From the NCBI GenBank assembly GCA_011037195.1, contig JAAEAF010002612.1, positions 1 to 64,000 of the forward strand: a stretch of DNA of 64,000 nucleotides, written 5' to 3'. The notes under the pieces were generated by a model. It did no database searches and was not told where the DNA came from. It worked only from the letters and a program-made list of their open reading frames with translations. A program made the position numbers and the translations under genes. This DNA is from Triatoma infestans (lineage: Eukaryota; Arthropoda; Insecta; Hemiptera; Reduviidae). Shown here one piece after another: positions 11,279-22,084 of the stretch; position 1 is the stretch's first letter; each line of letters begins with the position of its first letter.

Positions 11279-11616
11279 GGGGTCAAGGGGTTTCCTTCAC
11301 CTCCTATTCATCAGGACCGTCCGAACGCAGCATTTAGTATTACTGCATCCTTCAAGAGGTGACCCTGTTTATTACAGAATTCGGCGGACCTAGACCTGGA
11401 CGTCGATAAAAGTCCCCGACGGAATAGGTGTACCCGTCGGTCATCCGAGGCGGTGTCCCTGGTGGCAGCCTCGGAGATACACCTCCCCCCAAAACAGGGT
11501 GTTATGCGTACCGTGCCCATGGAGGTTTGCAGCCGGGGGGTAATACAGGCTGTATCATAACGGTGCCTCTCTGAAACCGGGGCAAATCAGGGAGTAATAA
11601 ATGGCCTTGCTGTGTC
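11279..11616 (+). promoter_or_regulatory. 5' UTR and presumed internal promoter of the LOA-like element
   Basis: This GC-rich leader lies upstream of ORF1, from the end of the target duplication to the first in-frame ATG. Elements of this kind are normally transcribed from an internal promoter located in such a leader. I see no unambiguous promoter motif, so the role is inferred from position. Confidence 0.4.
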
Positions 11617-13194
11617 ATGCGGGGCTCTGGCACAGTCGACTCAAGAATTCCCCAGCTCCTCGTGGGACCAGACATGGATACTTACAAACAAGAAGAGCAG
11701 AAGAGGAAGAAGAAAAAGAAGAGTCAGAAGACTGGGCGGGCAGGCGCCGCCGTACCACCTCGTGCAGCCCAGAGCACAAAGGAGTTCGCTCCTAGTGAAA
11801 TGGATGTGCGGGTGGTACCTAGTACGAGTGGGATGAGCATTGCTCATCAGGCTGGACATGCACAGGTGGAGAAGCGGGCAATAACCGCTGTTGTGCATGC
11901 TGAGCATCGGACCCCTCAGGAGCAAGCTCCCAGGGGTAACGAAGGAACCGCTGGACCTGGTACCACCAGGACGACCTGTGCTCGTCAGGCGGACCAGCCT
12001 CAGACGGGCAAGAAGGGTGAGGAAGGGAGCAAGAGGGCTCCAGTTCTTCTTCCTGGTGCAGGTAAGACGGCGGAGGCACCGGGAGGGAGAAAGATCCTTA
12101 AGTGGAAGAAGAGGACGCCGCCGCTGCCGCCTCCGGGACAACCGGGAGCGATGGATGACCCCCTGAGAAGAGGTCTCAGTGGGGCAGGCGTCAGATGGTA
12201 CCTCCGCGCGCTCTCTGAGGGCATGAACCCTCAGGAGGCGAGGGCGGAGGCAGAGAAACATAGGGCACAAGAGAGGGGCAATAGCCCACCTCAACATGCC
12301 CAAGGTAAGCGGGAGAGGCACATTACACCTCCCGAGAAGAAGGATGTCAAGAGAAGGAGGGTGACTTCCTCCGATTCAGCTGCACTTGCCGGGCCCTCCT
12401 CGGCTGGGCGCCCTATCCCTCGCCAGTCTGGCCCCAGCTATGCTGGTGCAGTGCGGGTGGTAAGGGTGGGCGTGATGCCGAGGGATTTTCCGGAGAGGGT
12501 GCTCAGTGCTGAGGAGCTGTCAGCACTAGAAGAAGCGCTAGTAGAGGAAATATCCCTCGGGTGGGAGCATAAGCTCCATTTCGAGGGAATTCATTTCCGT
12601 CCAGGCATGCTTTGGCTGGACTGTACAAACCAACAGACTGCAGACTGGGTGCATCAAAAGGCATCGACTTTGAGCACCTGGACGGGGGTAGAGCTGATGG
12701 CATGCTCGGGAGAAGATATCCCGAGGATGCACACTATTACGACGTTCTTCCCGCGTAGTGAAGGCAAGGGCATAGAGAAGATATTATCTATCGTCACTGC
12801 CCAGAACGAAGGACTGAACACGATGGCGTGGAAAGTCCTTAGCTGTAAGGAGGAGAACTCGGGCCTCGTACTGACTGCCGGCATTGACGGCCAATCGTAC
12901 GAGGCACTGAGGAGGGAGGGGTACCAGATTAGGTACCGTTTTGGTAAACTCCCTGTTAGAGGACTTAGGAAGTCCGAGGATGAGGCGGGCATGAAAGAGC
13001 ATCAAGCTCCTTCGCCCTCCACCCTAGATGAAGTAACACCGCGGGATTGCTCCCCGGAGAAGGCCCAACGAAGGGAGAGCCTGGGAGATGTGGATCTCTC
13101 ATCTCTCAGGGTGAGCCTCTCGAAGGAAGAGGAGGAGAAGGAGGAGCAGATGCTCCTGGAAGAGGAGGGGGATCCTCCTCTCACCCCTCCATGA
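11617..13194 (+). CDS. LOA-like retrotransposon ORF1 (gag-like nucleic acid chaperone)
   Basis: This 525-residue protein is presumed to bind element RNA and form the ribonucleoprotein. The N-terminal third is low complexity and strongly basic (KRKKKKK at about residue 29, KRRR at about 238), consistent with RNA binding or nuclear targeting. Residues 279-450 form a compact domain with the pattern LSALEEALVEEI, then LWLDC, then LSTWTGVEL, FFP, QNEGLNTMAWKVL, GLVLTAGID and FGKLPVRG. I associate this with the DUF4780-type domain of arthropod non-LTR ORF1 proteins, from memory. There are no CCHC zinc knuckles, unlike many I/R1 ORF1s. The acidic C terminus ends in TGA overlapping the ORF2 ATG (ATGA, 13191-13194). 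The start could be M1 at 11617 or the next Met at 11674. Confidence 0.85.
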   Translation: MRGSGTVDSRIPQLLVGPDMDTYKQEEQKRKKKKKSQKTGRAGAAVPPRAAQSTKEFAPSEMDVRVVPSTSGMSIAHQAGHAQVEKRAITAVVHAEHRTPQEQAPRGNEGTAGPGTTRTTCARQADQPQTGKKGEEGSKRAPVLLPGAGKTAEAPGGRKILKWKKRTPPLPPPGQPGAMDDPLRRGLSGAGVRWYLRALSEGMNPQEARAEAEKHRAQERGNSPPQHAQGKRERHITPPEKKDVKRRRVTSSDSAALAGPSSAGRPIPRQSGPSYAGAVRVVRVGVMPRDFPERVLSAEELSALEEALVEEISLGWEHKLHFEGIHFRPGMLWLDCTNQQTADWVHQKASTLSTWTGVELMACSGEDIPRMHTITTFFPRSEGKGIEKILSIVTAQNEGLNTMAWKVLSCKEENSGLVLTAGIDGQSYEALRREGYQIRYRFGKLPVRGLRKSEDEAGMKEHQAPSPSTLDEVTPRDCSPEKAQRRESLGDVDLSSLRVSLSKEEEEKEEQMLLEEEGDPPLTPP

Positions 13195-16100
13195 ACAGTC
13201 ATGCTGTGGGACTGAGCACCGGGGTAGCCCAGGTGAACTTACACCACGCTAAGGGGGCATCAGCCAACATAGCAAGGTTGTTCACCAAGCGGCTACTAGG
13301 ACTGGTGCTGATTCAAGAACCCTGGACAGTCGGGGGACAGATCTGCGGGCTGTCAGGTAAGGATGGCAAGGTAATTTGGGATGCAAAAAGTGATAAACCT
13401 AGGGCCTGCATCCTGATCAGGAATAATATTAATTATACTTGTCTTTCAGAATTTACGACGCGGGACTTAGTGCCTATTTTGGCCCATCTGCAATATGGAG
13501 GCAATCACCGCGCCGTCGTAGTGGCATCCAGCTACTTCGCTGGGGACAGGGCTGATGTACCGCCAGCGGAGGTGCAGGAGCTGGTGGCGTACTGTCAAGA
13601 GCGGAAGCTGCCACTCCTCATCGGATGTGATGCCAACGCCCACAACAGGGTATGGGGCAGCAGCAATAACAACAGGAGAGGTGAGTACCTCTTAGAATTT
13701 ATCCTTCAATATAATCTAGATATTTTTAATGTGGGGGCAGCGCCCACCTTTGTAACTAGAGTTAGGAGGGAAGTTCTTGATCTTACGATAGGTAGTCAGA
13801 GTATCGGGCAATTCGTTCGGAACTGGAAGGTCTCGAACGAGCCCTCCCTTTCAGACCATAGGATCATTATGTTTGATCTAGAGGGGCTCGGTGACGGGGA
13901 GACTGTTTGGAGGAACCCCAGACGAACAAATTGGGATGAGTTTAAAACCAATTTAGGGTGTGCTCTTGGCCGCATAGGCGCTGTGAAGGCTCCACAGTGC
14001 CGGCTGGAGCTGGAATATTATTTGGATGAGGTTAATGGGGCGATTATAGGCGCCTTTGAGGATAGCTGCCCCACTAGCAGGTTACATTGTAGTAGGGATG
14101 CTCCTTGGTGGAGCACGGACTTGGCAAAGCTGAGGTCTCGAGTGCGAAGGCTCTATAATAGAGCAAAACGCACGGGAGACTGGCAGAGCTACACCGTGGA
14201 GCTGACAACCTACAACAAGGAGATAAGGAAAGCCAAGAGAAATAGCTTCAGGAAATTCTGTGGTGAGATTGACTCCCTGCCGGTGGCGGCCAGATTGCAT
14301 AAAGCAATGGCCAAACATGGCATGGGAGCTCATATGTCGCTCAGGAATCCTGATGGCAGCTATACGCAAGATGGAGAGCAAAGGGCTCGTCTCCTGCTGG
14401 ATACTCACTTCCCGGGGAGTTTACCGTGGGAGGAAGTATTGGAAGTAATGGAACCGGGCAGGCCCGGCAGGGTGGATTGGGAAGTAGCCAAGGCCATCTG
14501 TACCCCTTCGAGGCTGGAATGGGCAATTGGCTCGTTCTTGCCATACAAGTCACCGGGGGTGGATGGAGTCTTTCCCGCCCTTATGCAGAAGGGCATAGGG
14601 GAGATCCTACCACACCTGGTTCGAATAACTAGAAGTAGTTTGGCACTCGGGTATATACCGAGACCATGGAGAAGGGCAAGGGTGGTGTTCATCCCGAAAG
14701 CAGGGAATAAGGATTCCACCCTGCCCAAATCCTTCAGGCCTATCTGCCTTACGTCCTTTTTTCTTAAGGCAATGGAGAAGGTCTTGGATTGTTATATAAG
14801 AACGGAGATTCTGGGGAGGGTGCCTTTGCACCCGCGACAGCATGCATACCGAGCGGGAAGATCAACGGATACCGCTCTGTATGAGCTGACGAGTGTTATC
14901 CAGAAATCTCTAGATGTCAAGGAGACGGCCATCTGTGTCTTTCTTGACATAGAGGGGGCTTTTGATAACACCTCCCATGAGGCCGTCAGTAGGGCCCTAA
15001 TTAAAAGGGGGGTTGACGGCACCATGGTGAGGTGGGTGAATGAGATGTTGTCCACAAGAACAGTGGAGACGATGGTGGGCCAAGAAACCATTAGAGTCAG
15101 TACGACCAGGGGTTGTCCTCAAGGGGGGGTTTTGTCACCCCTAATATGGAGCTTGATAGTAGACGAACTCCTCTGCAAACTGACGGATCTCGACATCTCC
15201 TGTCAGGGGTATGCCGATGATATTGTCATAATTGCTAGGGGTAAGTTCGAAGATACCCTTTGTGAAATATTACAGAGGGGTCTAGACATCACAAATAGAT
15301 GGTGCCTTTCCGTGGGGTTGGGTATTAACCCAGCGAAAACCACGGTAGTTCCTTTTACAAGGCGCAGGGCTCTTCCACATCTGAAAAGTATCCAGTTAGC
15401 TGGAGTTGATCTAGAGTGGAAGAAGGAGGTTAAATATCTTGGGGTAACTCTGGATAGTAAGCTTCTGTGGAATAGGCATGTTGAAATAACTGCCAGTAAA
15501 GCTACTCGCGCTCTCATGGTGTGCAGGAGGGTGGCGGGCAAGTCCTGGGGATGCCCTCCTCGAATTCTTATTTGGATGTACACTATGATGGTGAGACCTA
15601 TTATCACCTATGGCGCAGTAGCGTGGTACAGCAGAGCAAAGCTCGAGAAGGTCAAGAAGACTCTTGACAAAGTACAGCGCCTTGCGTGCCTATGCACGAC
15701 GGGAGCAATGAGGACGTGCCCTACAGCCGGGATTGAGGTTATTCTCAATCTCACACCGCTCCACCTAGTGGTGGAGCGGGTGGCAAAGGGAGCCCTCCTC
15801 AGAATCTCTAGGGAGGGCATGGGGGGATGTGGGCTAGGGGTTGGGAGGCGAATGCCTCCTTCTGTTGGCTCCCTCCCCTGGGACTTTCCTAGAGATAGTA
15901 TGACTAAGAAATATAGCTTCGTCAGAAATTTTTCTACGAAGCTAAGTACGAAAGGAGAGTGGAGCGATGGATCCGCCCTGGACAGCATTAGCAAGCATGC
16001 CATTAAGTGGTATACGGATGGGTCTAAGACCCTCGAAGGAACCGGGGCAGGGGTGTTTGGGCCTAGAATCAAACACTCAGAACCCATGGGTAGGTTTCCT

Positions 16101-16835
16101 AGCATCTTCCAGGCGGAAATCTACGCTATTGGAAGGTGCGCCCAGGTGAACCTTGATCGGGGATATCGGAATCAGGAGATAGTTATCCTATCCGACAGCC
16201 AGGCGGCCATTAAAGCACTGAGCTCCTATGTAATCAGTTCTAAAATGGTATGGGAATGCCTAGGCAAGATTAATGAACTAGGCAGGAGCAATAAGGTTAC
16301 CCTACATTGGGTGCCGGGACATGTCGGCGTGGATGGTAATGAGGCAGCTGACGCCCTGGCAAAGGAAGGCGCTGTATCTCCTCTTATTGGGCCAGAGCCC
16401 TTTTGTGGAGTCAGTGACCAGGTACTTCTAGAAGAAATCAAGAAGGAGGAGGTGGCTAAAAGAGCTCGTCTCTGGTACACCATCCCGGGACTGAGGCAGG
16501 CCAAGGTCTGCCTGGGTTGTTACAACCAGGAAAGGTCGAAAGCCTTCATCAGTCTGAGTAAGAATAGGATCCGTATTCTTACGGGATTCCTTACGGGGCA
16601 CTGCAGACTCAGGGGACACCTGAGAAAGCTTGGCCTAGCAGGTGACGGCATATGCAGATTCTGTGGAGAGGCGGAGGAAACTCCGATACATCTCCTCACG
16701 GACTGTGATGCCGTCATTCAAAGAAGATTCAGTAGTCTGGGTTGTTACCAGATAGGGGAGGAAGAAATACCTACCCTAGAACCTTCCAGGATCCTGAGAT
16801 TCCTCAGGGAGCTAAACCTGGAGAGGGTGCTATAG
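13191..16835 (+). CDS. LOA-like retrotransposon ORF2 (endonuclease / reverse transcriptase / RNase H)
   Basis: This protein of about 1214 residues carries out target-primed reverse transcription. I chose the ATG at 13191 because it overlaps the ORF1 stop as ATGA, a termination-reinitiation arrangement; the frame also extends upstream to 13047. The APE-like endonuclease covers about residues 10-225, with N16, E43 (QEPW), D147/N149 (CDANAHN) and SDH at 221-223. The reverse transcriptase covers about 465-760, with IPKAGNK, FRPICLTSFFLK, D586 in FLDIEGAFD, and YADD at 674-677. The RNase H domain spans about 938-1060, with D943 (YTDGS), E976, D1002 (LSDSQAA) and D1054 after GNEAA. A C-x2-C-x8-H-x4-C finger sits at 1155-1172. 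All catalytic residues are present and no frame breaks occur, so the protein is probably functional. Confidence 0.95.
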   Translation: MNSHAVGLSTGVAQVNLHHAKGASANIARLFTKRLLGLVLIQEPWTVGGQICGLSGKDGKVIWDAKSDKPRACILIRNNINYTCLSEFTTRDLVPILAHLQYGGNHRAVVVASSYFAGDRADVPPAEVQELVAYCQERKLPLLIGCDANAHNRVWGSSNNNRRGEYLLEFILQYNLDIFNVGAAPTFVTRVRREVLDLTIGSQSIGQFVRNWKVSNEPSLSDHRIIMFDLEGLGDGETVWRNPRRTNWDEFKTNLGCALGRIGAVKAPQCRLELEYYLDEVNGAIIGAFEDSCPTSRLHCSRDAPWWSTDLAKLRSRVRRLYNRAKRTGDWQSYTVELTTYNKEIRKAKRNSFRKFCGEIDSLPVAARLHKAMAKHGMGAHMSLRNPDGSYTQDGEQRARLLLDTHFPGSLPWEEVLEVMEPGRPGRVDWEVAKAICTPSRLEWAIGSFLPYKSPGVDGVFPALMQKGIGEILPHLVRITRSSLALGYIPRPWRRARVVFIPKAGNKDSTLPKSFRPICLTSFFLKAMEKVLDCYIRTEILGRVPLHPRQHAYRAGRSTDTALYELTSVIQKSLDVKETAICVFLDIEGAFDNTSHEAVSRALIKRGVDGTMVRWVNEMLSTRTVETMVGQETIRVSTTRGCPQGGVLSPLIWSLIVDELLCKLTDLDISCQGYADDIVIIARGKFEDTLCEILQRGLDITNRWCLSVGLGINPAKTTVVPFTRRRALPHLKSIQLAGVDLEWKKEVKYLGVTLDSKLLWNRHVEITASKATRALMVCRRVAGKSWGCPPRILIWMYTMMVRPIITYGAVAWYSRAKLEKVKKTLDKVQRLACLCTTGAMRTCPTAGIEVILNLTPLHLVVERVAKGALLRISREGMGGCGLGVGRRMPPSVGSLPWDFPRDSMTKKYSFVRNFSTKLSTKGEWSDGSALDSISKHAIKWYTDGSKTLEGTGAGVFGPRIKHSEPMGRFPSIFQAEIYAIGRCAQVNLDRGYRNQEIVILSDSQAAIKALSSYVISSKMVWECLGKINELGRSNKVTLHWVPGHVGVDGNEAADALAKEGAVSPLIGPEPFCGVSDQVLLEEIKKEEVAKRARLWYTIPGLRQAKVCLGCYNQERSKAFISLSKNRIRILTGFLTGHCRLRGHLRKLGLAGDGICRFCGEAEETPIHLLTDCDAVIQRRFSSLGCYQIGEEEIPTLEPSRILRFLRELNLERVL

Positions 16836-16935
16836 ATGAGCTGGCTCATCTTATGCACCAGAGGGGGTACAATAGATCAACAAATGGTCGCGGTGCGGAA
16901 CCCTCGGAAAAAAAAAAAAAAAAAACGAAATACTA

Positions 16936-17110
16936 AATTTGAGCTTTTCATTTTTATGATATTTTGTTTACACACACACGCAAATATACACAGAATATTT
17001 GTTAAATATTTTTTTCGTACTCAGGAAACTCAAAACATATATTTCCGGTAAAAACTCAATTTCAAAAATTTTATACGATCGCAATACTTCCTCTTACTAG
17101 GAATAAGAGA
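16936..17110 (+). repeat. REP1 copy, part 3 of 3
   Basis: The REP1 3' end resumes right after the retrotransposon target duplication: a CA-rich stretch, a TTTTTTCGTACTCAGG block, and the terminal palindrome CTTCCTCTTACTAGGAATAA followed by GAGAAAG. Confidence 0.7.
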
Positions 17111-17299
17111 AAGAAATAAGATAATGAATGGTTGGGGAAGAAATGAGATTGAAAATAGAAAAAAAATAAATTATATTTTTGCCAGTAGATACATAATTGG
17201 TACCAGAAACAGTACTCAAAGAATTTTTTACTAAATCCACAAACGTGGAAAGAAAAATGTTAAAATGGAATCTCTCTTTTTGGCCTACAAAAATGTAGA

Positions 17300-17940
17300 A
17301 GTCCTCTTAGAAAGAAAGTATCATCTAGCTTAGGCATTGTAATAATGAAGCTGAACATTTAGGAATCTTGAAGTCTCTTGAATGGCTAAAAAATCAAGGT
17401 TTTATTAGCTCCAGCAATATAGCTTTGAACATCCTGGAACCAGTAATCATTAGGAGTGATAGTAAAGTGACATTGGATTTGATTACCAACCACAACAAAC
17501 ATATCCCTTTGGTAGAAGAGTTTAGGCGAGTTTTGGTGGATCATAAGCACTACCCGTTCAAAACCAGTGTTGAGCATGGTCATGGCCCACGTAAATGAAA
17601 TTGGCAGTGAAATGGCCAACTGGTTGGTTAAGGAAGCATCACATGACTGATCTTAATCTGCTATTTTCCTTTAATTCCGTACCAAAAAGCTACATGGAAT
17701 ATTATTTAATGAAGAAAATCATCTAAGACTGGGAAAAACTGGTTAAAAATTGGAAAAGGGCTTCACACCAAAGCATTTTTTTTCTCTAGATGGCATCAGA
17801 ATTTAGTTTAGAAAATTACTCAAATCCTTTCAGGATTAGGATCATAGCTTCATATAAAAACTACAATCATAAAAAGAAATTTACACTTACAAGACAATGG
17901 ACATCTGTCCGGCTGCCAAGTTAGCCAATTAATAAACTTA
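17300..17940 (+). pseudogene. Non-LTR retrotransposon RNase H fragment (decayed)
   Basis: The translated frames read NEAEHLGILKSLEWLKNQG, then VIIRSDSKVTLDLI. This matches the middle of RNase H domains, where a glutamate-containing helix is followed by a SDS strand. After a frame shift near 17580, AHVNEIGSEMANWLVKEAS matches the H-x-GN-x-A-D-x-L-A-KEA end motif. The sequence then decays through several stops. It is a dead fragment of an I/LOA/R1-group element, distinct from the intact copy upstream. Confidence 0.6.
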
Positions 17941-19639
17941 AATTTCTTTTTATGTCATTAAACACTCAGCATTAAAACAGAAACCATAAACTAATCAAGT
18001 TATATATTAAGAGTATAACATGAGAAAAGTGAAAGAAAATATAAAATAAAGCAAATTGTAAACAGTAAGTTTAAATGCAAACACTTGCTGACATATAATC
18101 AACTACTCAATTTCGATTAAAAATTTTCTGTAAACTGCCGCCTTGCTAAGGAATTGAAACAGGCCGCACCAATTTTGGCCGCTGAAAATGCTGACCACTT
18201 CCTCCCCCGTTCACCGCGCCTTCCCCAACCATCTCACACTATATTCCCTACACCAAAAGGCTTATAGTTTAAGTCTCGCCCGAAACAACACACCCATAAA
18301 GTGAAACTTATTGCTATCCGAAAGGTTATAGTATTTTAATTGTAATTACTAATAATAGTGCAAGTAGAATGTATTATGGTCAATCCAGAAAATGGTGATT
18401 TTTTTTTAAAAAAAGGAAAACAGAATGACCAATTGTACTTCCTTAGAAGGAGAGATAGTAAAATTTAAATTTATTTCTTTTTTAAAAGATAATCCTATTG
18501 GTAAGGTAAAGTCAGTTAAGATCGATGGAAAGGCAGTTTTTCTTAAAAGAGTCGATCTATAAATAAAGTTCAGAACCCCCTTTTTTTAGATAACTATAAA
18601 GGGGAATTCTAAATCTGGCAAAATTTACGGTTCCACAATGTTGAACCGAGTCGAAAGCAGCTTGCAGAGTTTAGCAATCCAATCGTAGAATATATGTTAG
18701 CTTGGAAATTTTATGCAATTAAAAGCAAAAAGAATTTATAGAAATATTTAGAGTGATTAATAAGTGAAACACAACTTCTGGAAAGTGAAATTGGAAAGAA
18801 TTATTGAATAAAAAAACAAAAACAAGTATAAAATTACTTCTTTTCTTGGAGCTAATGGAGTGTAGTTTAAAGAAAATAAATCTTGAAACTTCTAGGCAAT
18901 AATCAATAGTTTTTTTAGTAAAGAGTGAGCAGTGAAAATTTAAAGATTCTCAGAAGAAAAAGAAAACAAAAGGCTGAGAGACAGTATTAAGAAAGATTAC
19001 ACAACTGCAAAAGGGAGAAACTTGAGAACTGTGACAGAGGAGAAAGGAAATTGAAACTCGAGAGTGAAGGGAGGTGAGACGAATGGAAAGAGTTCAATAA
19101 AAAGCTTAATTAAAAGATTAAAAACAAGAATAATTTAATACCTGTTTGAAGTCAAGATGTAGCCCAGCCGTCAGGTTCCAAACTAGGTGAGCAAAATTTA
19201 AAGTGTAAATAAAGTATAAAACGTCTATACTGGTAAGAATTTATAGCGAGCTGAATAAAAAGTAAAGGAAGGGAAAATTGTCACGTAATAGGTGTGGTCG
19301 GGAAAGAGAGAAACTACATTCACGAACTAAATGATTTAACGAGTATAATTATAAACGATAAAAATAATTACTGCAAGGATCTCACAATAAAAAAGAGTGA
19401 TTAATTTAGGGGTTGGACTTTCCGCAACACTGGTGATTACTGCGAGTAATTCATCTGTAACTCATTAATGACTCTTCTGAAAGTAGTTAATAATTCTTCT
19501 TAGAGTTTGTTGGGTCGGGTCTAAAACAAAAGATTGGTTAAAATTATTAAATACGTTCTTATCTTCAAAGGATATCCCTATATATCACTTCTTTAACTTG
19601 TTAACTTTATAGAAAGGCGGGTCTTAACTTAATCAAAAT
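17941..19639. other. AT-rich stretch, possibly remains of a non-LTR 5' part
   Basis: No intact frame is present. Some short frames (about 18450-18560; about 18750-19080 with lysine- and glutamate-rich residues) could be remnants of the element whose 3' part follows at 19640-20735, but I cannot align them to a family. No RNA gene or terminal repeat was seen. Confidence 0.25.
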
Positions 19640-20735
19640 GTTGTGTGTGGTTAGTTTGCTGAGAGGATCCACAAAATTTTATATTTTCATAAGGGTAGGG
19701 CCAAAAAAGTTAAAAACTTCTACTATCTTGACCAGGAGCTAGCAGTTACGGCCACCTATAATTATTTGGGAATTCCAATTTCATCCTCAGTTTATTTTAT
19801 AGAGCTGCCAAATTTTTAGAGACTAAAGCTTCCTCTGCCACTGGCGCAGTGTTAAACATCTGTAGGAAATCCAAAACAAGATCATGGGATAGTTGTGTTA
19901 AATTAAATAACTCTATAAGTTTCAGCTGTCTTTTATATGGAATCGAAATATGGGGACCACGTTACACTGACACAGTTGAAAAGCTCGTATAAATTGTTTT
20001 AAACGATTACTCTACTTAAATAGAAACTCCTGGTTACTAAGGCTGGAGTTTGATGTACAACATTCACTATATACAGTTATGAAACAAACCTTAAATTGGG
20101 TGGCCAGAATACTTTCAATGGATGATAAAAGGTTAACTAAATTTTGTTTCTTTAAATTAGAGCAATTACACTTCAGTCGGCAGCTAATCAAATTTAACTA
20201 GTTCTCTCAGCTAAATAATATTTTGTCTAAATTTAATGGTCAGTCTGTTTTGCTTGAAAGTGACCCAGATAAATTTAAAAGAGGAATTGTGAAAACGCTG
20301 CATCTGATTAATGAGTACCTGAAAATCAAAGGTGTCGAATCATTCAATAACGGAAATTACAATCCCTATTATAACCAGTTTTCTGATCCCAAAGCTACGT
20401 AAACTTAAATTTACCTTTTTATTTACTAAAGCTCTTTTGCAAGCTACGTTTGTCCGGCAAATATCAAATAAAAACAACTTTCAATAGCTAATATTATCAA
20501 GGCCCAAGAAATATGTACACTGTGCAATTTAAATGTTTTGGAAACTCTATATCATGTTGTTGTAGCATGTCCAGTGTACTCGGCAATACGAGATCACTAC
20601 ATACCTTTTGTTAAAGATATGTCTCTCGAACAGTTTTTCTCTGTATTTAACTTAAGTGAATATAATCAAATAAAACAGTTATCTTTGTTTGTCATAAATT
20701 GCCTTAAAGCACGCTCTTTTAATATTAAATGAATA
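19640..20735 (+). pseudogene. Non-LTR retrotransposon ORF2 C-terminal fragment
   Basis: After small frame corrections, the plus strand reads TYNYLGIPISSS, which matches the segment following the reverse transcriptase palm. Next come AAKFLETKASSATGAVLNIC and FSCLLYGIEIWGP (the 'l.YG.e.W' motif of thumb/connection regions). The end near 20510-20735 has a C-x2-C...H...C finger (LCNLNVLETLYHVVVACPVY). It is the same general architecture as the antisense fragment at 8770-9842 but not the same copy. Several stops and shifts make it inactive. The 5' end is truncated or beyond recognition. Confidence 0.7.
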
Positions 20736-20756
20736 ATTAATTCTTAAATCTTATAT

Positions 20757-21217
20757 GTGTGATGTATTGGTGTGATGTTGTGTATTTGTAGTGGCTTGAG
20801 CGGTTTTGTATAAGGGCTTGTAAGTATGTTTGAGGTAAAGATAGAAGTATTAAGAAATAATCAAGAGATCACACTGCTTTTAAAATAGATATATTATTCT
20901 CTAAGAGAAATGAAGTTACTTTAAATTATCAATAATAAGCTTATAATGAACTCTTATAACTTAAAACTGGTACGATTCTGAAGCGTTCTCCTTGGTGTCT
21001 CCAACAAGTCTGTCCGAAAAGAATGTTTTCTCTTTGTTCCTTCAGTACCTCCCCTGTGATGAGAAGGGGTAGTATAATGCCATCAAGGATAATAAACTTT
21101 TCCAATAACTGTTCTCTTATACTGCGTGTACCTTTTTGCAAGGGAATTGTCACATATCTTGATATTTTTTATTTTTTTATAAATTAATATATTTCTATGT
21201 TTCTTGCATCCATCACA
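20757..21217 (-). repeat. Interspersed repeat family REP2, copy C
   Basis: On the minus strand it starts GTGATGGATGCAAGAAA and ends in the CAAGCCCTT...ACCGCTC...CAACATCACCA block. The same order is found at 27187-27690, 48620-49107 (minus) and 60116-60640. The minus-strand frame at 21153-20941 is a decayed version of frames in the other copies, and no protein family was recognised. Confidence 0.6.
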
Positions 21218-22080
21218 TATGCTAGACTATCCCACTATGTTGTAATTAAGTTAAAGCACTTACAGTTGATATAAACTTGGATGTACTTGCAGTTGGATAA
21301 AATTTGACTTAAATTATAATGTATGTGAAAAATATACTTATTCTAGTTTATTTGACCAAACAAAATAATTTCGTTGTATTCTACTTTTACTCAGGAAAAC
21401 CATTTTACTTTGTATTTACCTTCACAAGTAAGAGATTTATTTTTTCTTTTTGTCTTCTTTTGAATATCCTACATTTTGTTTTATGTCTATGATTGTGCAT
21501 CTTCTGTTTCGTCTGTATATTATATTATGTTATAGCCAACTCCATTTGTATAAGGTATTTCCCCAAAGGCAAATTAAAATAAATAATAAAAATAATAATA
21601 GTACGCAGAGTGGTATATTGTCTAGCCCCTAATGACGTCATGACGAAGCTCTTGTAGTAGTGCAATTATCACGAACCCGCGACGCGATGTCTCTATCTGA
21701 TTAAAAAAATCTGATGTGACATATGGTGATGGTTTAATAGAAGTTAAGACCCTCATTTCTATATCCTTAGGGAGTTGGAGTAAAAAACAAAAAATTAAAA
21801 ACCCAAAAATATATATTGCCTTATCAGGGCTTAAATGTACCTAACAGAAGAAGAAAGTATTTAATCTATTTATTTATTTTCTTCTTTGATATTAAAACTA
21901 ATAAAAATAAAGTATTCATTCTTCCTTTATGTAAACCTGAAAAAAACTAGCGATTTTTCACATAAAAGACGAATATTGAAAATATTTTCTTGGTGTTTAT
22001 ACTGCTCATGTATTTTTAATATGCGCTCTAATCCGAAAACAATTTCTGTTATAGGTGCCATTCTCCCCCCCACCGTCCCC
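21218..22080. other. AT-rich sequence without recognised features
   Basis: Mostly AT-rich. A possible REP1 5' tip remnant (TCTGATGTGACAT) occurs near 21708. Nothing else could be assigned. Confidence 0.3.
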
Positions 22081-22084
22081 ACTT

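Larger units (their letters stand above)
11279..16922 (+). mobile_element. Full-length LOA-like non-LTR retrotransposon
   Basis: This is a complete element of about 5.64 kb. It has a 5' UTR (11279-11616), two overlapping ORFs, a short 3' UTR and an A-rich tail of 17 or more bases. The 13-bp sequence AAACGAAATACTA is duplicated perfectly on both sides (11266-11278, 16923-16935). It is GC-rich compared with its AT-rich surroundings. ORF2 has the order endonuclease, reverse transcriptase, RNase H, zinc knuckle-like tail. An APE-type endonuclease together with RNase H fits the LOA/I group better than classical R1, which usually lacks RNase H. It sits in REP1, not in rDNA. Intact ORFs and perfect duplications suggest a recent, possibly still active copy. 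Confidence 0.92.

Noticed and set aside
11641..12321. 226-residue minus-strand frame and other antisense frames inside the retrotransposon
   Set aside because: Shadow frames of ORF1/ORF2 in GC-rich DNA, with low-complexity composition and no family resemblance.
11279..16922. R1 element in 28S rDNA
   Set aside because: The flanks are REP1 sequence and an RNase H domain is present; not an rDNA-targeted R1.
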